A stretch of 64,000 nt of DNA, taken from contig JBKGVF010000016.1 of assembly GCA_046462535.1 (NCBI GenBank), positions 15,716 through 79,715 on the forward strand, written 5' to 3'. Positions 45,298 through 54,805 of this stretch are shown piece by piece. Position numbers and translations under genes: made by a program. The notes below the pieces were generated by a model. The model was given only the letters and a program-made list of their open reading frames with translations. It was not told the origin of the DNA and did no database searches. Positions within the stretch are counted from its first letter, which is position 1. Each line of letters starts with the position of its first letter. Source of the DNA: JAAZCI01 sp046462535. Its GTDB lineage: Bacteria > Pseudomonadota > Gammaproteobacteria > Cardiobacteriales > Wohlfahrtiimonadaceae.

Positions 45298-46758
45298 TTA
45301 GGGCTGAGCCATCCGTCTTCGATCGGTTGAGCTCGGAATGCCTAGCTGATCACGATATTTAGCAACAGTACGGCGCGCGATCTTATGCCCCTCTTGTGCT
45401 AAAAGAGCAACCAATTTGCTATCGCTATAGGGCTTTTCTGGATTCTCCTGCTCAATAATCTCTTGTAATACCGCACGAACAGCAGCAGAGGAGGAGTCAC
45501 CACCCCCTGTGGTATCAGCAGAGGCCTGGTTAGTAAAAAAGTAACTCAACTCATAGGTTCCCGAAGGGCACATAATATATTTTCCAGCCACGGCCCGAGA
45601 GATTGTCGACTCATTAAATTCAAGTTCCTCAGCAATATCCTTAAGTAATAGTGGCTTCAAACCACGCTCTCCCTGAACGAAGAAGTCTGACTGATGACGT
45701 ACCACAGCCTCCCCTACTTTCAGCAAGGTATCAAAACGGCTGCCTAAATTACGAATGACATTACGTGCCTCACTTAAATGCTCTCCCATCATCGTTGCAT
45801 CACTACTCTCTCGCTTTAACTTATAGTAGAGTGCACGATAATAAGGATTAATCCGTAAGCGTGGCATAATTGACTCATTTAGGGAGACCACAAGTCGCCC
45901 ATCATCTAACCGAACTAAAAGGTCAGGCTCAATACCTTGCGCCTCACTTCCCCCTATTAAGTTTCCAGGTCTTGGATTTAAAGAGCGCAAACCAGCAAGA
46001 ATCATGCGCAAACGCTCCTCATCGACATTAACAATCCGCATTAAGTTACGCAGATTAAAACGTAATAGATCGCTATGTCCTCGCTCTAAAAGAAGCTTTG
46101 CCTCAGCGTACCATTCAGGCTGTGGCTCCACCCTTCTCAGTTGAATTAATAGGCTCTCCTGAACAGTGCGCGCGGCAACACCAGCGGGCTCTAATATCTC
46201 TTGGAGATGTTGCAATACCGACTCCACCTCACTGGCTCTGATTCCTTTAACTAAGGGGCGAAGAGTGGTCAAAATTTCATCTAGAGATAGGACCAAAAAC
46301 CCATCATCATTGAGGCCATTAATAATCACCCTTCCAATTAACTCTTCCTGAGGTGATAGACCACTTAATGTCAGCTGCCAAAGAAGCTCCTCAGTTAATG
46401 TGCGCCGATGCTCCTCTGTTAAGATATTGAGTGGGTCATAAGGTGCCTCTTCCCCTCGATCGGCCAGGCCTGTACTCTGATCTTCAGTAAAGTACTCATC
46501 ATACTCGGCATGAATCTCAACCTCTAAATCTAATGGGCCCTCCTCCTCTTGTGCTGGGGAGTACTCCTCATCTCCGAGCTCTTCTATAGCTCTCTCTCCC
46601 TCTACAGACTCCAACATAATATTGGAGTCCAATAAAGATCGGAGCTCTGTCGCTAACTCAAGTTGACTAAGCTGCAAAATCCGCAAAGAGTTTTGCAAGC
46701 TTGGTGTCATAACCAGCTTTTGACTCTGATTAAGCGTAAGCTGTGAGCGCAAAGGCAT
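45298..46758 (-). CDS. rpoN: RNA polymerase sigma-54 factor
   Basis: RpoN directs RNA polymerase to -24/-12 promoters activated by AAA+ enhancer-binding proteins and commonly controls pilin, nitrogen and motility genes. The 486-residue protein has the glutamine-rich N-terminal activator region (LVMTPSLQNSLRILQLSQLEL), an acidic region II (about 60-115), and the C-terminal RpoN box ARRTVAKYRDQLGIPSS (about 461-477). The usual neighbours lptB, hpf and ptsN are absent. Together with PilB, PilC and PilD it is consistent with RpoN-dependent piliation, which is an inference. Confidence 0.97.
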   Translation of the reverse strand: MPLRSQLTLNQSQKLVMTPSLQNSLRILQLSQLELATELRSLLDSNIMLESVEGERAIEELGDEEYSPAQEEEGPLDLEVEIHAEYDEYFTEDQSTGLADRGEEAPYDPLNILTEEHRRTLTEELLWQLTLSGLSPQEELIGRVIINGLNDDGFLVLSLDEILTTLRPLVKGIRASEVESVLQHLQEILEPAGVAARTVQESLLIQLRRVEPQPEWYAEAKLLLERGHSDLLRFNLRNLMRIVNVDEERLRMILAGLRSLNPRPGNLIGGSEAQGIEPDLLVRLDDGRLVVSLNESIMPRLRINPYYRALYYKLKRESSDATMMGEHLSEARNVIRNLGSRFDTLLKVGEAVVRHQSDFFVQGERGLKPLLLKDIAEELEFNESTISRAVAGKYIMCPSGTYELSYFFTNQASADTTGGGDSSSAAVRAVLQEIIEQENPEKPYSDSKLVALLAQEGHKIARRTVAKYRDQLGIPSSTDRRRMAQP

Positions 46759-46940
46759 AATTAACGTGACCCCCCCTTTAGAGATCTATTTTGTAGGTTT
46801 CGATAAAAAGGATTACTATAACTATAGCAAATTTAGACAAACAACCGATTAACCTAGAACTCTAGTATACTGTCTACAATCGCTTATTGGACCCAAATTG
46901 GTCACGATATATTTTATCTTTTGATAGTAGACCAATAAGG

Positions 46941-46946
46941 TATAAT
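46941..46946 (+). promoter_or_regulatory. Candidate -10 element for cpxRA
   Basis: A perfect TATAAT lies 37 bases before the response regulator ATG in the rpoN/cpxR divergent region. No convincing -35 at the right spacing is seen. Confidence 0.4.
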
Positions 46947-46982
46947 AACAACTTATTTCTCGGAGCTTAAATTAAATATAGA

Positions 46983-47669
46983 ATGACTATGTACAATAAA
47001 TCTAAGATTTTACTTATCGACGATGATAAAGAATTTGTCTCACTCCTCTCAGATCATTTAGGTAAGGATGGTTTTGATGTGACTGCTGCCTACAATGGTG
47101 AAGAGGGGTTAGCCCTACTTGAGCAGGAATCTTTCGATTTTTGTGTCCTCGATGTGATGATGCCCGTTAAAGATGGTATTGAGACCCTAAAGGAGATTCG
47201 CTCTGAGAATCGCTCTCTGCCAGTATTAATGCTTACTGCAAAAGCAGAGCCTATCGATCGCATTGTTGGCTTGGAGTTAGGGGCTGATGACTATATGGCA
47301 AAGCCACTTGAGCCTCGTGAGCTCACCGCCCGTGTAAAGGCGATCTTACGCCGTTCTCAAGCCGGTGCGAGTGAGGAGGAGAATCCACTGCACGATAAAA
47401 TTCGCTGGGATGATAATCAGCGCCAATTCTTTATCGATAATGAAGAGATCTTTCTGACCGGTATTGAGTATGAAGTATTAAAAGTACTTGCAGCAGAGCT
47501 AGGCAATATAGTACCTAAAGAGCATATCTCTGAAGAGGCTTTAAAACGCCCCTTAAAACCCTTTGATCGAAGTTTAGATGTTCATATCTCTAACATTCGC
47601 AAAAAGCTGATCCCATTCGATGTCAATATCAAAAGTGTTCGTGGACGTGGCTATCAACTAATTCTATGA
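46983..47669 (+). CDS. cpxR: CpxR-like response regulator (OmpR family)
   Basis: The 228-residue product has a receiver domain with acidic pocket D13-D15, phosphoacceptor D57 in VLDVMMP, T85 and K107, and a C-terminal winged-helix DNA-binding domain (about 130-228; SLDVHISNIRKKL, VRGRGYQLIL). Sequence of the receiver (ILLIDDDKEFVSLLSDHL) is closest to CpxR, the regulator of envelope stress. Its last four bases overlap the sensor kinase start. Without genome comparison, another OmpR-type assignment cannot be excluded. Confidence 0.87.
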   Translation: MTMYNKSKILLIDDDKEFVSLLSDHLGKDGFDVTAAYNGEEGLALLEQESFDFCVLDVMMPVKDGIETLKEIRSENRSLPVLMLTAKAEPIDRIVGLELGADDYMAKPLEPRELTARVKAILRRSQAGASEEENPLHDKIRWDDNQRQFFIDNEEIFLTGIEYEVLKVLAAELGNIVPKEHISEEALKRPLKPFDRSLDVHISNIRKKLIPFDVNIKSVRGRGYQLIL

Positions 47670-48988
47670 ATCACATGACGTTTCATCGTAGTTTTGCCTA
47701 CAAGATATGGTTGATGACCGTTGTCCTCACCCTCTTTGTGATGTTGGTCGTACAAGCAGCTTATCTGCTCTCACTGCATCGTGTTAAGAGTGATTGGAAT
47801 CATCTTTATGAGAAGGAGCTACGCGCCCAGAGTGAATTGGTTATCCATACCGCTGAGGCGCGTGGATTGAATGCTGCCCAAAAACAGCTGCTAGAATCAG
47901 ATTTTAGTGAGTATATTCTTCTGTACGAAATTGACGATGAGCATGAAGATACACCAGAATCACTAGATATCAATAGCCAGACAATGCAACTGATCTACTT
48001 TACTGATCGTTATAATCGTCCAGCAATTTTAGAGTTGCGTAATATTAATCGGGTACCCCTCTTCTTCTCCTTTACCCTATTAGGGTTTATTCTCCGCAGC
48101 TTGCCTATGGTGCTTCTAAGCTTGTTACTCGCCTATTTTTGGGTTAAGCGCTTAAGCCGACCGCTCCAAGAGATTGCCCAATCAGTTAAGCAGATAGGCC
48201 AGGGGGATCTCCATATCCGTCTACCCGATACTTTAACCGATCAAACAGATGAGATAGGGGAGTTTTCACGCCGATTCAATGCAATGATCGACAACATCAA
48301 TGAGCTACAGGAGAATCAGAAGCGAATGCTCACCGATATTGCCCATGAGCTGCGCTCCCCTTTAGCGCGCCAAAAATTAGCGATCAACTTCCTCAAAGAT
48401 AAGGATTTAGAGCGAGACTCTCTTCTATATGAGAGCTATCTTGACCGTATTGAGCAGGAGGGCGAGCGCCTCAATGAGCTTATTGAAGAGGTGATGATCT
48501 ATCTTCGGGATGCTAAAAATCCAAATCGTATCTTAGAGCATGTCTCCTTAACTCAACTACTCGTCTCTGTCATTGATGATGCCAATTTTGAATATTCGGA
48601 GAAAAATAAACGGGTTAAGGCTCATCTACCTAGTAATGTCACCTTAAAAGGCAATTACATTCATCTTGAGCGTGCTATTGAAAATATCATTCGTAATGCA
48701 CTCTTCCATACTAAGGAGGGGACAGAGGTTGTAGTTCTCTTACAATCTACTCTCAATAATACCGCTACTCTTGATATTATCGACTTTGGCGATGGTGTTT
48801 CTGATGAGCAGATGAAGCAGCTAACTGAACCCTTCTACCGTACTGATAAGGCTCGAAATCGGCAAGATGGGGGATATGGCTTAGGATTAGCAATTGCCGA
48901 TGAGATCATTCGCAATCACAATGGCACCTTAGACTTTAAGAGCCATAGTAGTGGTGGTTTACAGGTTACCATTACCCTCCCCCTTTAG
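47666..48988 (+). CDS. cpxA: CpxA-like sensor histidine kinase
   Basis: The 440-residue inner-membrane kinase has two membrane helices (about 13-35 and 133-160) around a periplasmic sensor of about 95 residues, a HAMP domain (about 158-212), the phosphoacceptor H227 in DIAHELRSPLARQK and an ATPase domain with ENIIRNALFHT and GGYGLGLAIADEI. The H-box and HAMP fit CpxA. The periplasmic region is shorter than in E. coli and has an acidic loop (EIDDEHEDTPESLD). No cpxP is alongside. Confidence 0.87.
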   Translation: MNHMTFHRSFAYKIWLMTVVLTLFVMLVVQAAYLLSLHRVKSDWNHLYEKELRAQSELVIHTAEARGLNAAQKQLLESDFSEYILLYEIDDEHEDTPESLDINSQTMQLIYFTDRYNRPAILELRNINRVPLFFSFTLLGFILRSLPMVLLSLLLAYFWVKRLSRPLQEIAQSVKQIGQGDLHIRLPDTLTDQTDEIGEFSRRFNAMIDNINELQENQKRMLTDIAHELRSPLARQKLAINFLKDKDLERDSLLYESYLDRIEQEGERLNELIEEVMIYLRDAKNPNRILEHVSLTQLLVSVIDDANFEYSEKNKRVKAHLPSNVTLKGNYIHLERAIENIIRNALFHTKEGTEVVVLLQSTLNNTATLDIIDFGDGVSDEQMKQLTEPFYRTDKARNRQDGGYGLGLAIADEIIRNHNGTLDFKSHSSGGLQVTITLPL

Positions 48989-49101
48989 CGTGATACAGAC
49001 CAAGATAGGGTAGGATTATTTCACGCACTCTCTACAGATTTATTAGGCACTTTCCGCTATAATGGAGCTCTTTATAGATACTGTTGGAATAATTAAATTA
49101 T

Positions 49102-50061
49102 ATGAAGGATCGTATACAGAAAATTCTTGCCCATAATGGTTATGGCTCTCGTCGAGAGATTGAGCGCTGGATCGAAGAGGGGAGAATTAAAGTTAATGGT
49201 CAAGTGGCTGAGCTTGGCTGCCAGATTGATGGAAGTGAAAGAATAGAGATCGACAATCGTGAGATTGTACTCAATACCGAAAATATTGATCGACAAGTCC
49301 TTCTCTACTATAAACCTGAAGGGGAGATTACAACTCGATTTGACCCTGAAGGGCGTCCTACAGTCTTTGAGAGTCTGCCAAAAATACATAATGGGCGCTG
49401 GATCGCCGTTGGTCGTCTCGATATTAATACCCAAGGCTTACTACTTGTTACCAATGATGGGGAGCTAGCCCATCGATTGATGCACCCCTCTCATGAGATT
49501 GAGCGGGAGTATGCCGTCCGTGTTATTGGTGAGTTTACCGATGAGATGGCTGATAATATGCGTAATGGAGTTCAATTTGACGATGGTATCTCCCGCTTTG
49601 AAGAGATTCTCTGGTCAGGTGGCTCCGGTGCAAACTTCTGGTATCACGTAACTGTCAAAGGGGGAAAAAATCGTGAGGTGCGCCGCTTGTGGGAATCTCA
49701 AGGTTTAATGGTCTCCCGCCTTATCCGAATCCGTTACGGTAATGTAGAGCTTCCTAAAAACCTGCGCTCAGGACAATTTGTTGATATTGATGACAATGTT
49801 CTAAAGGAGCTTGTGGAATCTGTTGGATTAACCCACAACACAGCCCCCTACTCTGAAAAACGGGAGCGTCAACAGACTAAGCCTCGCCGCGCTAATAATC
49901 GTGGTAAGCGTACCTATCGCTCAATGGAGGAGGGATCTAAGCGCCCTCGCCGCTCCGCAAGGCGACGTCATGGCGGCGGACAACGGGGGCGACGCCCTAC
50001 GGCACAACAGGGACGTAACCCTAATCGACACAGCACCTCTAGAGATAATAGAGGCGAGTAG
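49102..50061 (+). CDS. rluB: 23S rRNA pseudouridine-2605 synthase RluB
   Basis: RluB makes pseudouridine 2605 in 23S rRNA. The 319-residue protein has an N-terminal S4 domain (about 1-60), the catalytic D107 in GRLDINTQGLLLVTNDG and RLIRIRYGNVELP. A C-terminal tail of about 65 residues (about 255-319) is very rich in arginine, lysine and glycine and probably disordered and RNA-binding, as in E. coli RluB. Confidence 0.94.
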   Translation: MKDRIQKILAHNGYGSRREIERWIEEGRIKVNGQVAELGCQIDGSERIEIDNREIVLNTENIDRQVLLYYKPEGEITTRFDPEGRPTVFESLPKIHNGRWIAVGRLDINTQGLLLVTNDGELAHRLMHPSHEIEREYAVRVIGEFTDEMADNMRNGVQFDDGISRFEEILWSGGSGANFWYHVTVKGGKNREVRRLWESQGLMVSRLIRIRYGNVELPKNLRSGQFVDIDDNVLKELVESVGLTHNTAPYSEKRERQQTKPRRANNRGKRTYRSMEEGSKRPRRSARRRHGGGQRGRRPTAQQGRNPNRHSTSRDNRGE

Positions 50062-50083
50062 AGTCGGATTCCCCTTATATATT

Positions 50084-50115
50084 AGGCAGTCTCTCTTTGG
50101 CTGCCTCTTTTCTTT
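50084..50115 (+). terminator. Terminator after rluB
   Basis: The stem AGGCAG/CTGCCT with an 11-base loop is followed by CTTTTCTTTAT. Moderate stem, T-rich tail, correct position. Confidence 0.65.
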
Positions 50116-50234
50116 ATCCTATCGATGATCGATCAACTCGTTATCACCATAAAGCGGTTATTCCCTTGATTTAAATCAAGCAAATAGGCAGAATCATCAC
50201 AACTAATTAAAAATGAAGAGGAGCTACAACAGAT

Positions 50235-51179
50235 ATGGCTACCGCCGCATTAGAAATAAGTAACTTAACAAAGCGTTATCGTAATGGAAAAGTGGCACTC
50301 AAAGGGATAGATCTAACTGTACAAGAGGGTGATTTTTACGCCCTACTTGGTCCTAATGGTGCAGGAAAATCCACGACAATTGGAATTATCACTGACCTTG
50401 TTGAAGCAACATCTGGTGATGTTAAAGTATTTGGCCACTCCATCACCCATGATAAACAACGTGCAAAAGCATTAATCGGACTCGTCCCACAAGAGTTTAA
50501 CTTTAACCAGTTCGAGCCTGTCGAAGAGATTGTTATCAATCAGGCGGGTTTTTATGGGATTCCAAGGAGAGAGGCTCGCAGACGTGCCCATGAGCTTTTA
50601 GCGCTTCTTGATCTCTCCGATAAAGCACGCTCAATGGCGCGTAATCTCTCCGGTGGTATGAAGCGACGCCTTATGATCGCTCGAGCACTGGTTCATCGCC
50701 CAAAACTCTTAATTCTCGATGAGCCTACCGCTGGCGTAGATATTGAGATTCGCCGCCAAACGTGGGATCTTCTACAAAAAATTAATCGCGAAGGAACCAC
50801 TATTATCCTTACTACCCACTATCTTGAGGAGGCAGAGCTACTCTGTAAAAATATCGCCATTATTAACCATGGTGAGATAGTTCAAGAGAGCTCCATGAGT
50901 GCTCTTTTACGTCAGCTGCAATCAGAGAGCTTTATCTTAAGCTTAGAGGAGATGCCAAAAACTCTTCCGAAACTCGAGGGGATCTCCTTTACACAGACCG
51001 ATGAGCACGAACTTGAGGCTGAGGTTGTTAAACCAAAAACAATTAATGACCTCTTTGCCGGTCTCCTTAATGCGGGCATTAAAGTTGAAGCGCTCCGCAA
51101 TAAAGCTAATCGGTTAGAGGAGCTCTTTTTACGCATCACTACAGAAGATAACCATACCAATCAAGAGGAGCGTCATTAA
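50235..51179 (+). CDS. yadG: ABC-2 transporter ATP-binding protein (YadG-like)
   Basis: The 314-residue ATPase has Walker A GPNGAGKST (39-47), signature LSGGMKRRL, Walker B LLILDEPTAGVD and the switch histidine in TTHYLEEAE, then a C-terminal regulatory extension of about 90 residues. It pairs with the permease that starts three bases after its stop. The closest well-known pair is E. coli YadG/YadH; the substrate is not established. Confidence 0.9.
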   Translation: MATAALEISNLTKRYRNGKVALKGIDLTVQEGDFYALLGPNGAGKSTTIGIITDLVEATSGDVKVFGHSITHDKQRAKALIGLVPQEFNFNQFEPVEEIVINQAGFYGIPRREARRRAHELLALLDLSDKARSMARNLSGGMKRRLMIARALVHRPKLLILDEPTAGVDIEIRRQTWDLLQKINREGTTIILTTHYLEEAELLCKNIAIINHGEIVQESSMSALLRQLQSESFILSLEEMPKTLPKLEGISFTQTDEHELEAEVVKPKTINDLFAGLLNAGIKVEALRNKANRLEELFLRITTEDNHTNQEERH

Positions 51180-51182
51180 TCT

Positions 51183-51956
51183 ATGAAAACAAATACTAAT
51201 TGGGTCGCTTTTTATACCATTGTTACTAAAGAGTTCTATCGCTTTATCCGTATCTGGCCCCAAACGCTATTGCCACCTGTGATAACCACTATCCTCTACT
51301 TTCTTATTTTTGGAAAAATTGTTGGTGATCGTGTTGGTGAGATGGGTGGGTTTGGCTATGCTCAATATATTGCCCCGGGGTTAATTATGATGACTGTTAT
51401 TAGCAATAGCTACTCAAACGTTGTCTCCTCCTTCTTTAGCTCTAAATATGGCAAACATATAGAAGAGCTAATGGTGGCCCCTATCTCCAACTTGGTTATT
51501 TTAGCAGGCTATGTTGCCGGAGGAGTGGCTCGCGGCTTTCTAGTTGGGGGAATCGTTACACTCGTTACCCTTCTATTTGTGGATATCTCAATACAGAATA
51601 TCCCTTTAATGCTGCTGATCTTTATCCTCACCTCTCTAGTCTTCTCATTAGCCGGCCTGATTAATGCCATCTTTGCTCGCCACTTTGATGATATCTCCAT
51701 TATCCCAACCTTTATCTTAACGCCATTAACCTATCTGGGGGGGGTATTCTATTCAATCGCGCTGCTTCCTCCATTTTGGCAGAGCCTCTCCTACTTTAAC
51801 CCTATTTTATATATGGTTAATGCGTTTCGTTATAGTATTTTAGGGGTGTCAGATATCAATATTTGGGCAGCAATTGTGTTATTATTAATCTTTTTTAGTG
51901 GCCTCTTTTTAACGGCGCTCCACCTACTCAATCGTGGAACAGGGTTAAAATCGTAG
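51183..51956 (+). CDS. yadH: ABC-2 transporter permease (YadH-like)
   Basis: The 257-residue permease has six membrane helices, an N-terminal amphipathic helix (FYTIVTKEFYRFIRIW) and the ABC-2 signature near LTPLTYLGGVFYSIALLP. It forms the membrane half of the YadG/YadH exporter. The lipid transport lipoprotein gene mlaA follows after only 32 bases with no terminator between, so all three may share a transcript. Confidence 0.9.
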   Translation: MKTNTNWVAFYTIVTKEFYRFIRIWPQTLLPPVITTILYFLIFGKIVGDRVGEMGGFGYAQYIAPGLIMMTVISNSYSNVVSSFFSSKYGKHIEELMVAPISNLVILAGYVAGGVARGFLVGGIVTLVTLLFVDISIQNIPLMLLIFILTSLVFSLAGLINAIFARHFDDISIIPTFILTPLTYLGGVFYSIALLPPFWQSLSYFNPILYMVNAFRYSILGVSDINIWAAIVLLLIFFSGLFLTALHLLNRGTGLKS

Positions 51957-51988
51957 GGGTTATAATCGGAATATTTATAGGTATTTTT

Positions 51989-52825
51989 ATGAGACGAATT
52001 ACCCATCTCGTTAAGCCCCTAGTGGCTACGGCAACACTTCTCTTTATTGCAGCATGCGCTGGACAGAACCCCCATGATCCTTATGAGGGGTATAACCGTA
52101 AAGTTCATGCCTTTAATACCGCTTTTGATGAGGCCATTAGCCGCCCCGTAGCAAAAGGGTATACCATTGTGGTTCCTCAACCGGTGCGTCGTAGCTTTGG
52201 TCATGCTTTTAGTAATCTTGATGATACGAAAGTTGCTGTGATCGATGTAACCCAAGGGCGTTTTGAGAAGGCAGCTGAGAGTCTTCACCGTTTTGTCTTC
52301 AATTCAACCTTTGGTCTCTTAGGATTTATCGATTTAACCAATGCATTCAATCTTCCTAAAAAGCATACGAATGACTTTGGAACCACTTTAGCGAAGTATG
52401 GTTGGAAAAAGAGTAACTACTTTGTTATCCCCTTCATAGGCCCATCAACTCCACGAGATGGTATTGGGGTCATTGGAGATATCTTTGCTCGCCCCTACAT
52501 CTATGCTATGAATAAGTATGCAAGTGCAGGGTTAACCGCCGCTAGCTTGGTTCACCTCCGTAGTGAGCTGCTAGATGTGGATTCAGTCTCAAAAAAGGCT
52601 GCGCTTGATGCATATGTCTTCCAACGTGAAGCCTACTTGCAATATCGCAATAATCTATTGCAAGAGCGCGGAGTTAAGTTAACCTCAAAGGTTGATCCGG
52701 CCGATTTAGATGATGAAGATGAGTTATCAATTGCTGAAATGGCTCGCCGTCGCCATCAAATTGATGGTGATGAGGAGGAAGAGGAGTTATCTCTTAGCGA
52801 ATTAGCGCGCCAACGAAATCAGTAA
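51989..52825 (+). CDS. mlaA: Outer-membrane lipoprotein MlaA (VacJ)
   Basis: MlaA sits in the outer membrane with porins and removes mislocalised phospholipids from its outer leaflet for return to the inner membrane. The 278-residue precursor has a lipobox IAAC (C23) and the family core DPYEGYNRKVHAFN, FVFNSTFGLLGFIDL and DFGTTLAKYGWKKSNYFVIPFIGPS (read in two parts). The C-terminus is longer than in E. coli, with acidic runs and two similar units, LSIAEMARRRHQ and LSLSELARQRNQ. The mlaFEDCB genes are not in the window. Confidence 0.95.
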   Translation: MRRITHLVKPLVATATLLFIAACAGQNPHDPYEGYNRKVHAFNTAFDEAISRPVAKGYTIVVPQPVRRSFGHAFSNLDDTKVAVIDVTQGRFEKAAESLHRFVFNSTFGLLGFIDLTNAFNLPKKHTNDFGTTLAKYGWKKSNYFVIPFIGPSTPRDGIGVIGDIFARPYIYAMNKYASAGLTAASLVHLRSELLDVDSVSKKAALDAYVFQREAYLQYRNNLLQERGVKLTSKVDPADLDDEDELSIAEMARRRHQIDGDEEEEELSLSELARQRNQ

Positions 52826-52845
52826 ATTGTAAAGGCTACCCTATT

Positions 52846-52879
52846 AGGGGAGTGTCCAAGATGAAGGCACTCCCCTTTT
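52846..52879 (+). terminator. Terminator after mlaA
   Basis: A nine-base stem (aggggagtg and complement) with a 13-base loop is followed by TTTTC. It separates mlaA from rsmE. Confidence 0.82.
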
Positions 52880-52910
52880 CTTCGATTAAAAACGATACTC
52901 AGGAGCTTAT

Positions 52911-53639
52911 ATGAGACGTTATCTTCCTCAACCCCTCCAACTAAATCAATCCATCACCCTTAGCGATGAAGATTATAACTACATTGTTCGAGTACTACGA
53001 CATCGTGTTGGCGATCAAATTCAGCTATTTAATGGGCAAGGGGGCGCATATTTAGCGGAGATTACAGCAATTGAGAAACGTACCTTAACGCTACTTATTA
53101 TCAAGTTTTTACCAGAAAACCGCACCTCAACGATTACCATTCACCTATATCAAAGTTTAGCAAAAGGGAATCGTCTCGAATGGATTATGCAGAAAGCAAC
53201 TGAGCTTGGGGTAACGAGTATCACCCCTTTAATCACAGAGCGAAGCGTCATGCAGCTAAATCGACGGCAACTTCCTAAACGGCTTGAACGTTGGCGCTCA
53301 ATTATTTACTCTGCAGCGGAACAATCTGGTCTCAATATTCCGCCACAGCTAAATGAGCCTTGCCCATTAGATTCTTTAGAGAAAGAGAAGATCCAAGGGC
53401 AATCAATCATTCTCTCTCCCTTGGCTAAGCAGAGCTTTGCTACAGTCGTACAGACAGATTCAACACAGACATATTCACTCTTTATTGGGCCTGAAGGGGG
53501 CTGGACACAAATGGAGGAGAATTATCTCGTCACCCTCGGCGCTAAGAGGGCCACCTTAGGAGCTCGAATACTGAGAACTGAAACAGCTGCACTCTCAGTA
53601 ATCGCCTCATTGCATGGGCTACTCGGAGATTGGGCTTAA
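52911..53639 (+). CDS. rsmE: 16S rRNA (uracil-1498-N3) methyltransferase RsmE
   Basis: RsmE methylates U1498 of 16S rRNA. The 242-residue product has an N-terminal PUA-like domain with RVLRHRVGDQIQLFNGQGG and a C-terminal SPOUT knot with IGPEGGWTQMEE and LGARILRTETAALSVIASL. AGGAG precedes the ATG. The rsmE-gshB order matches E. coli. Confidence 0.97.
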   Translation: MRRYLPQPLQLNQSITLSDEDYNYIVRVLRHRVGDQIQLFNGQGGAYLAEITAIEKRTLTLLIIKFLPENRTSTITIHLYQSLAKGNRLEWIMQKATELGVTSITPLITERSVMQLNRRQLPKRLERWRSIIYSAAEQSGLNIPPQLNEPCPLDSLEKEKIQGQSIILSPLAKQSFATVVQTDSTQTYSLFIGPEGGWTQMEENYLVTLGAKRATLGARILRTETAALSVIASLHGLLGDWA

Positions 53640-53708
53640 CCCTACTTTCCTCTTAGCCTCTTTTGTCCTACACTGAACAATCTACTGTCCATTATGGGAG
53701 TTTAATTT

Positions 53709-54686
53709 ATGAGTCAGCAACCTCGCATCATTATTATTATGGATCCTATCGAGAGCATCGATCCGAAGGTGGATACTACCGTCGGCATGATTCTTGGCGC
53801 TCAAGCATTAGGACTCTCCATCCTCTACACTCAACAACCTCAACTCTACCTCGATGAAGGGGTCATGAAGAGTATTGGGCAAAAGATAACGATCGATCTT
53901 GAGCAGACTCCTTGGTATCAATTAGGGGAGTCAGAAGAGATTCTCTTTGGACCAAATGATATTGTGCTTCAGAGAAAAGATCCCCCCTTTAACATGCACT
54001 ATATTCATGCGACTTATCTTTTAGAGCTAATTGAGCGGCAAGGAAGCTTAGTCTGCAATCGTCCCGACTCCTTGCGTGATTGCAATGAGAAGATGTTTAC
54101 TACCTGGTTCCCACAATTTTGTCCACCAACCTTGGTTAGCAGTCAAAGTGATCATATTAAACGCTTTATTAAAAAACATCAGGAGACGATAGTAAAGCCG
54201 CTCGATGGGATGGGAGGAAGCTCTATCTTCAAGGTCTCACAAGAGGATCCTAATCTTAATGTAATCTTAGAGACCCTTACTGAGAATAATCAAACCTCTG
54301 TTATGGTACAGCGTTATGTACCAGAGATTAAAGCAGGGGATAAACGCATCATCTTAATTGATGGAGAGCCGGTTGATTACCTGCTTGCCCGAATTCCTGC
54401 AGAAAATGAGACTCGTGGCAATCTTGCTGTTGGTGCAAAAGGGGTAGTACAACCACTCTCTGAGCGGGATTATGAGATTGCCCATGCATTAGCTCCTGAG
54501 TTACGTCGCCGTGGACTCTACTTTGTGGGCTTAGATGTAATTGGTGATTATTTAACTGAAATTAATGTCACCAGTCCAACAGGGATTCGCCAAATTGATG
54601 ATGCTAAAGGAACGTTCATTGGTCGTGATTTAATTGAAGCATTAGTTACTCGTTGGAAGAGCAGATCGATCACCACCAAAGAGTAA
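53709..54686 (+). CDS. gshB: Glutathione synthetase
   Basis: GshB adds glycine to gamma-glutamylcysteine in an ATP-dependent step to make glutathione. The 325-residue ATP-grasp protein has the N-terminal pattern IIIIMDPIESIDPKVDTTVGM, the grasp motif KPLDGMGGSSIFKV, and the metal-binding ends GDKRIILIDGEP and EINVTSPTGIRQID. GGGAG lies upstream of the ATG. It follows rsmE by 69 bases. Confidence 0.98.
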   Translation: MSQQPRIIIIMDPIESIDPKVDTTVGMILGAQALGLSILYTQQPQLYLDEGVMKSIGQKITIDLEQTPWYQLGESEEILFGPNDIVLQRKDPPFNMHYIHATYLLELIERQGSLVCNRPDSLRDCNEKMFTTWFPQFCPPTLVSSQSDHIKRFIKKHQETIVKPLDGMGGSSIFKVSQEDPNLNVILETLTENNQTSVMVQRYVPEIKAGDKRIILIDGEPVDYLLARIPAENETRGNLAVGAKGVVQPLSERDYEIAHALAPELRRRGLYFVGLDVIGDYLTEINVTSPTGIRQIDDAKGTFIGRDLIEALVTRWKSRSITTKE

Positions 54687-54756
54687 TCGCTAATCGCTAG
54701 AGTAATAGTAGCAATCTGAAGCTTCTTAACAGAGATCCCTTCGGTAGATAACCAAA

Positions 54757-54787
54757 AAAAGAGCCCTCAGTTGTCGAGGGCTCTTTT
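54757..54787. terminator. Bidirectional terminator between gshB and uspA
   Basis: A 12-base perfect stem (aaaagagccctc and complement) with a seven-base loop and A/T tracts on both sides lies between the converging genes. Confidence 0.93.
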
Positions 54788-54805
54788 GTGATCGCTCATG
54801 TTTCT

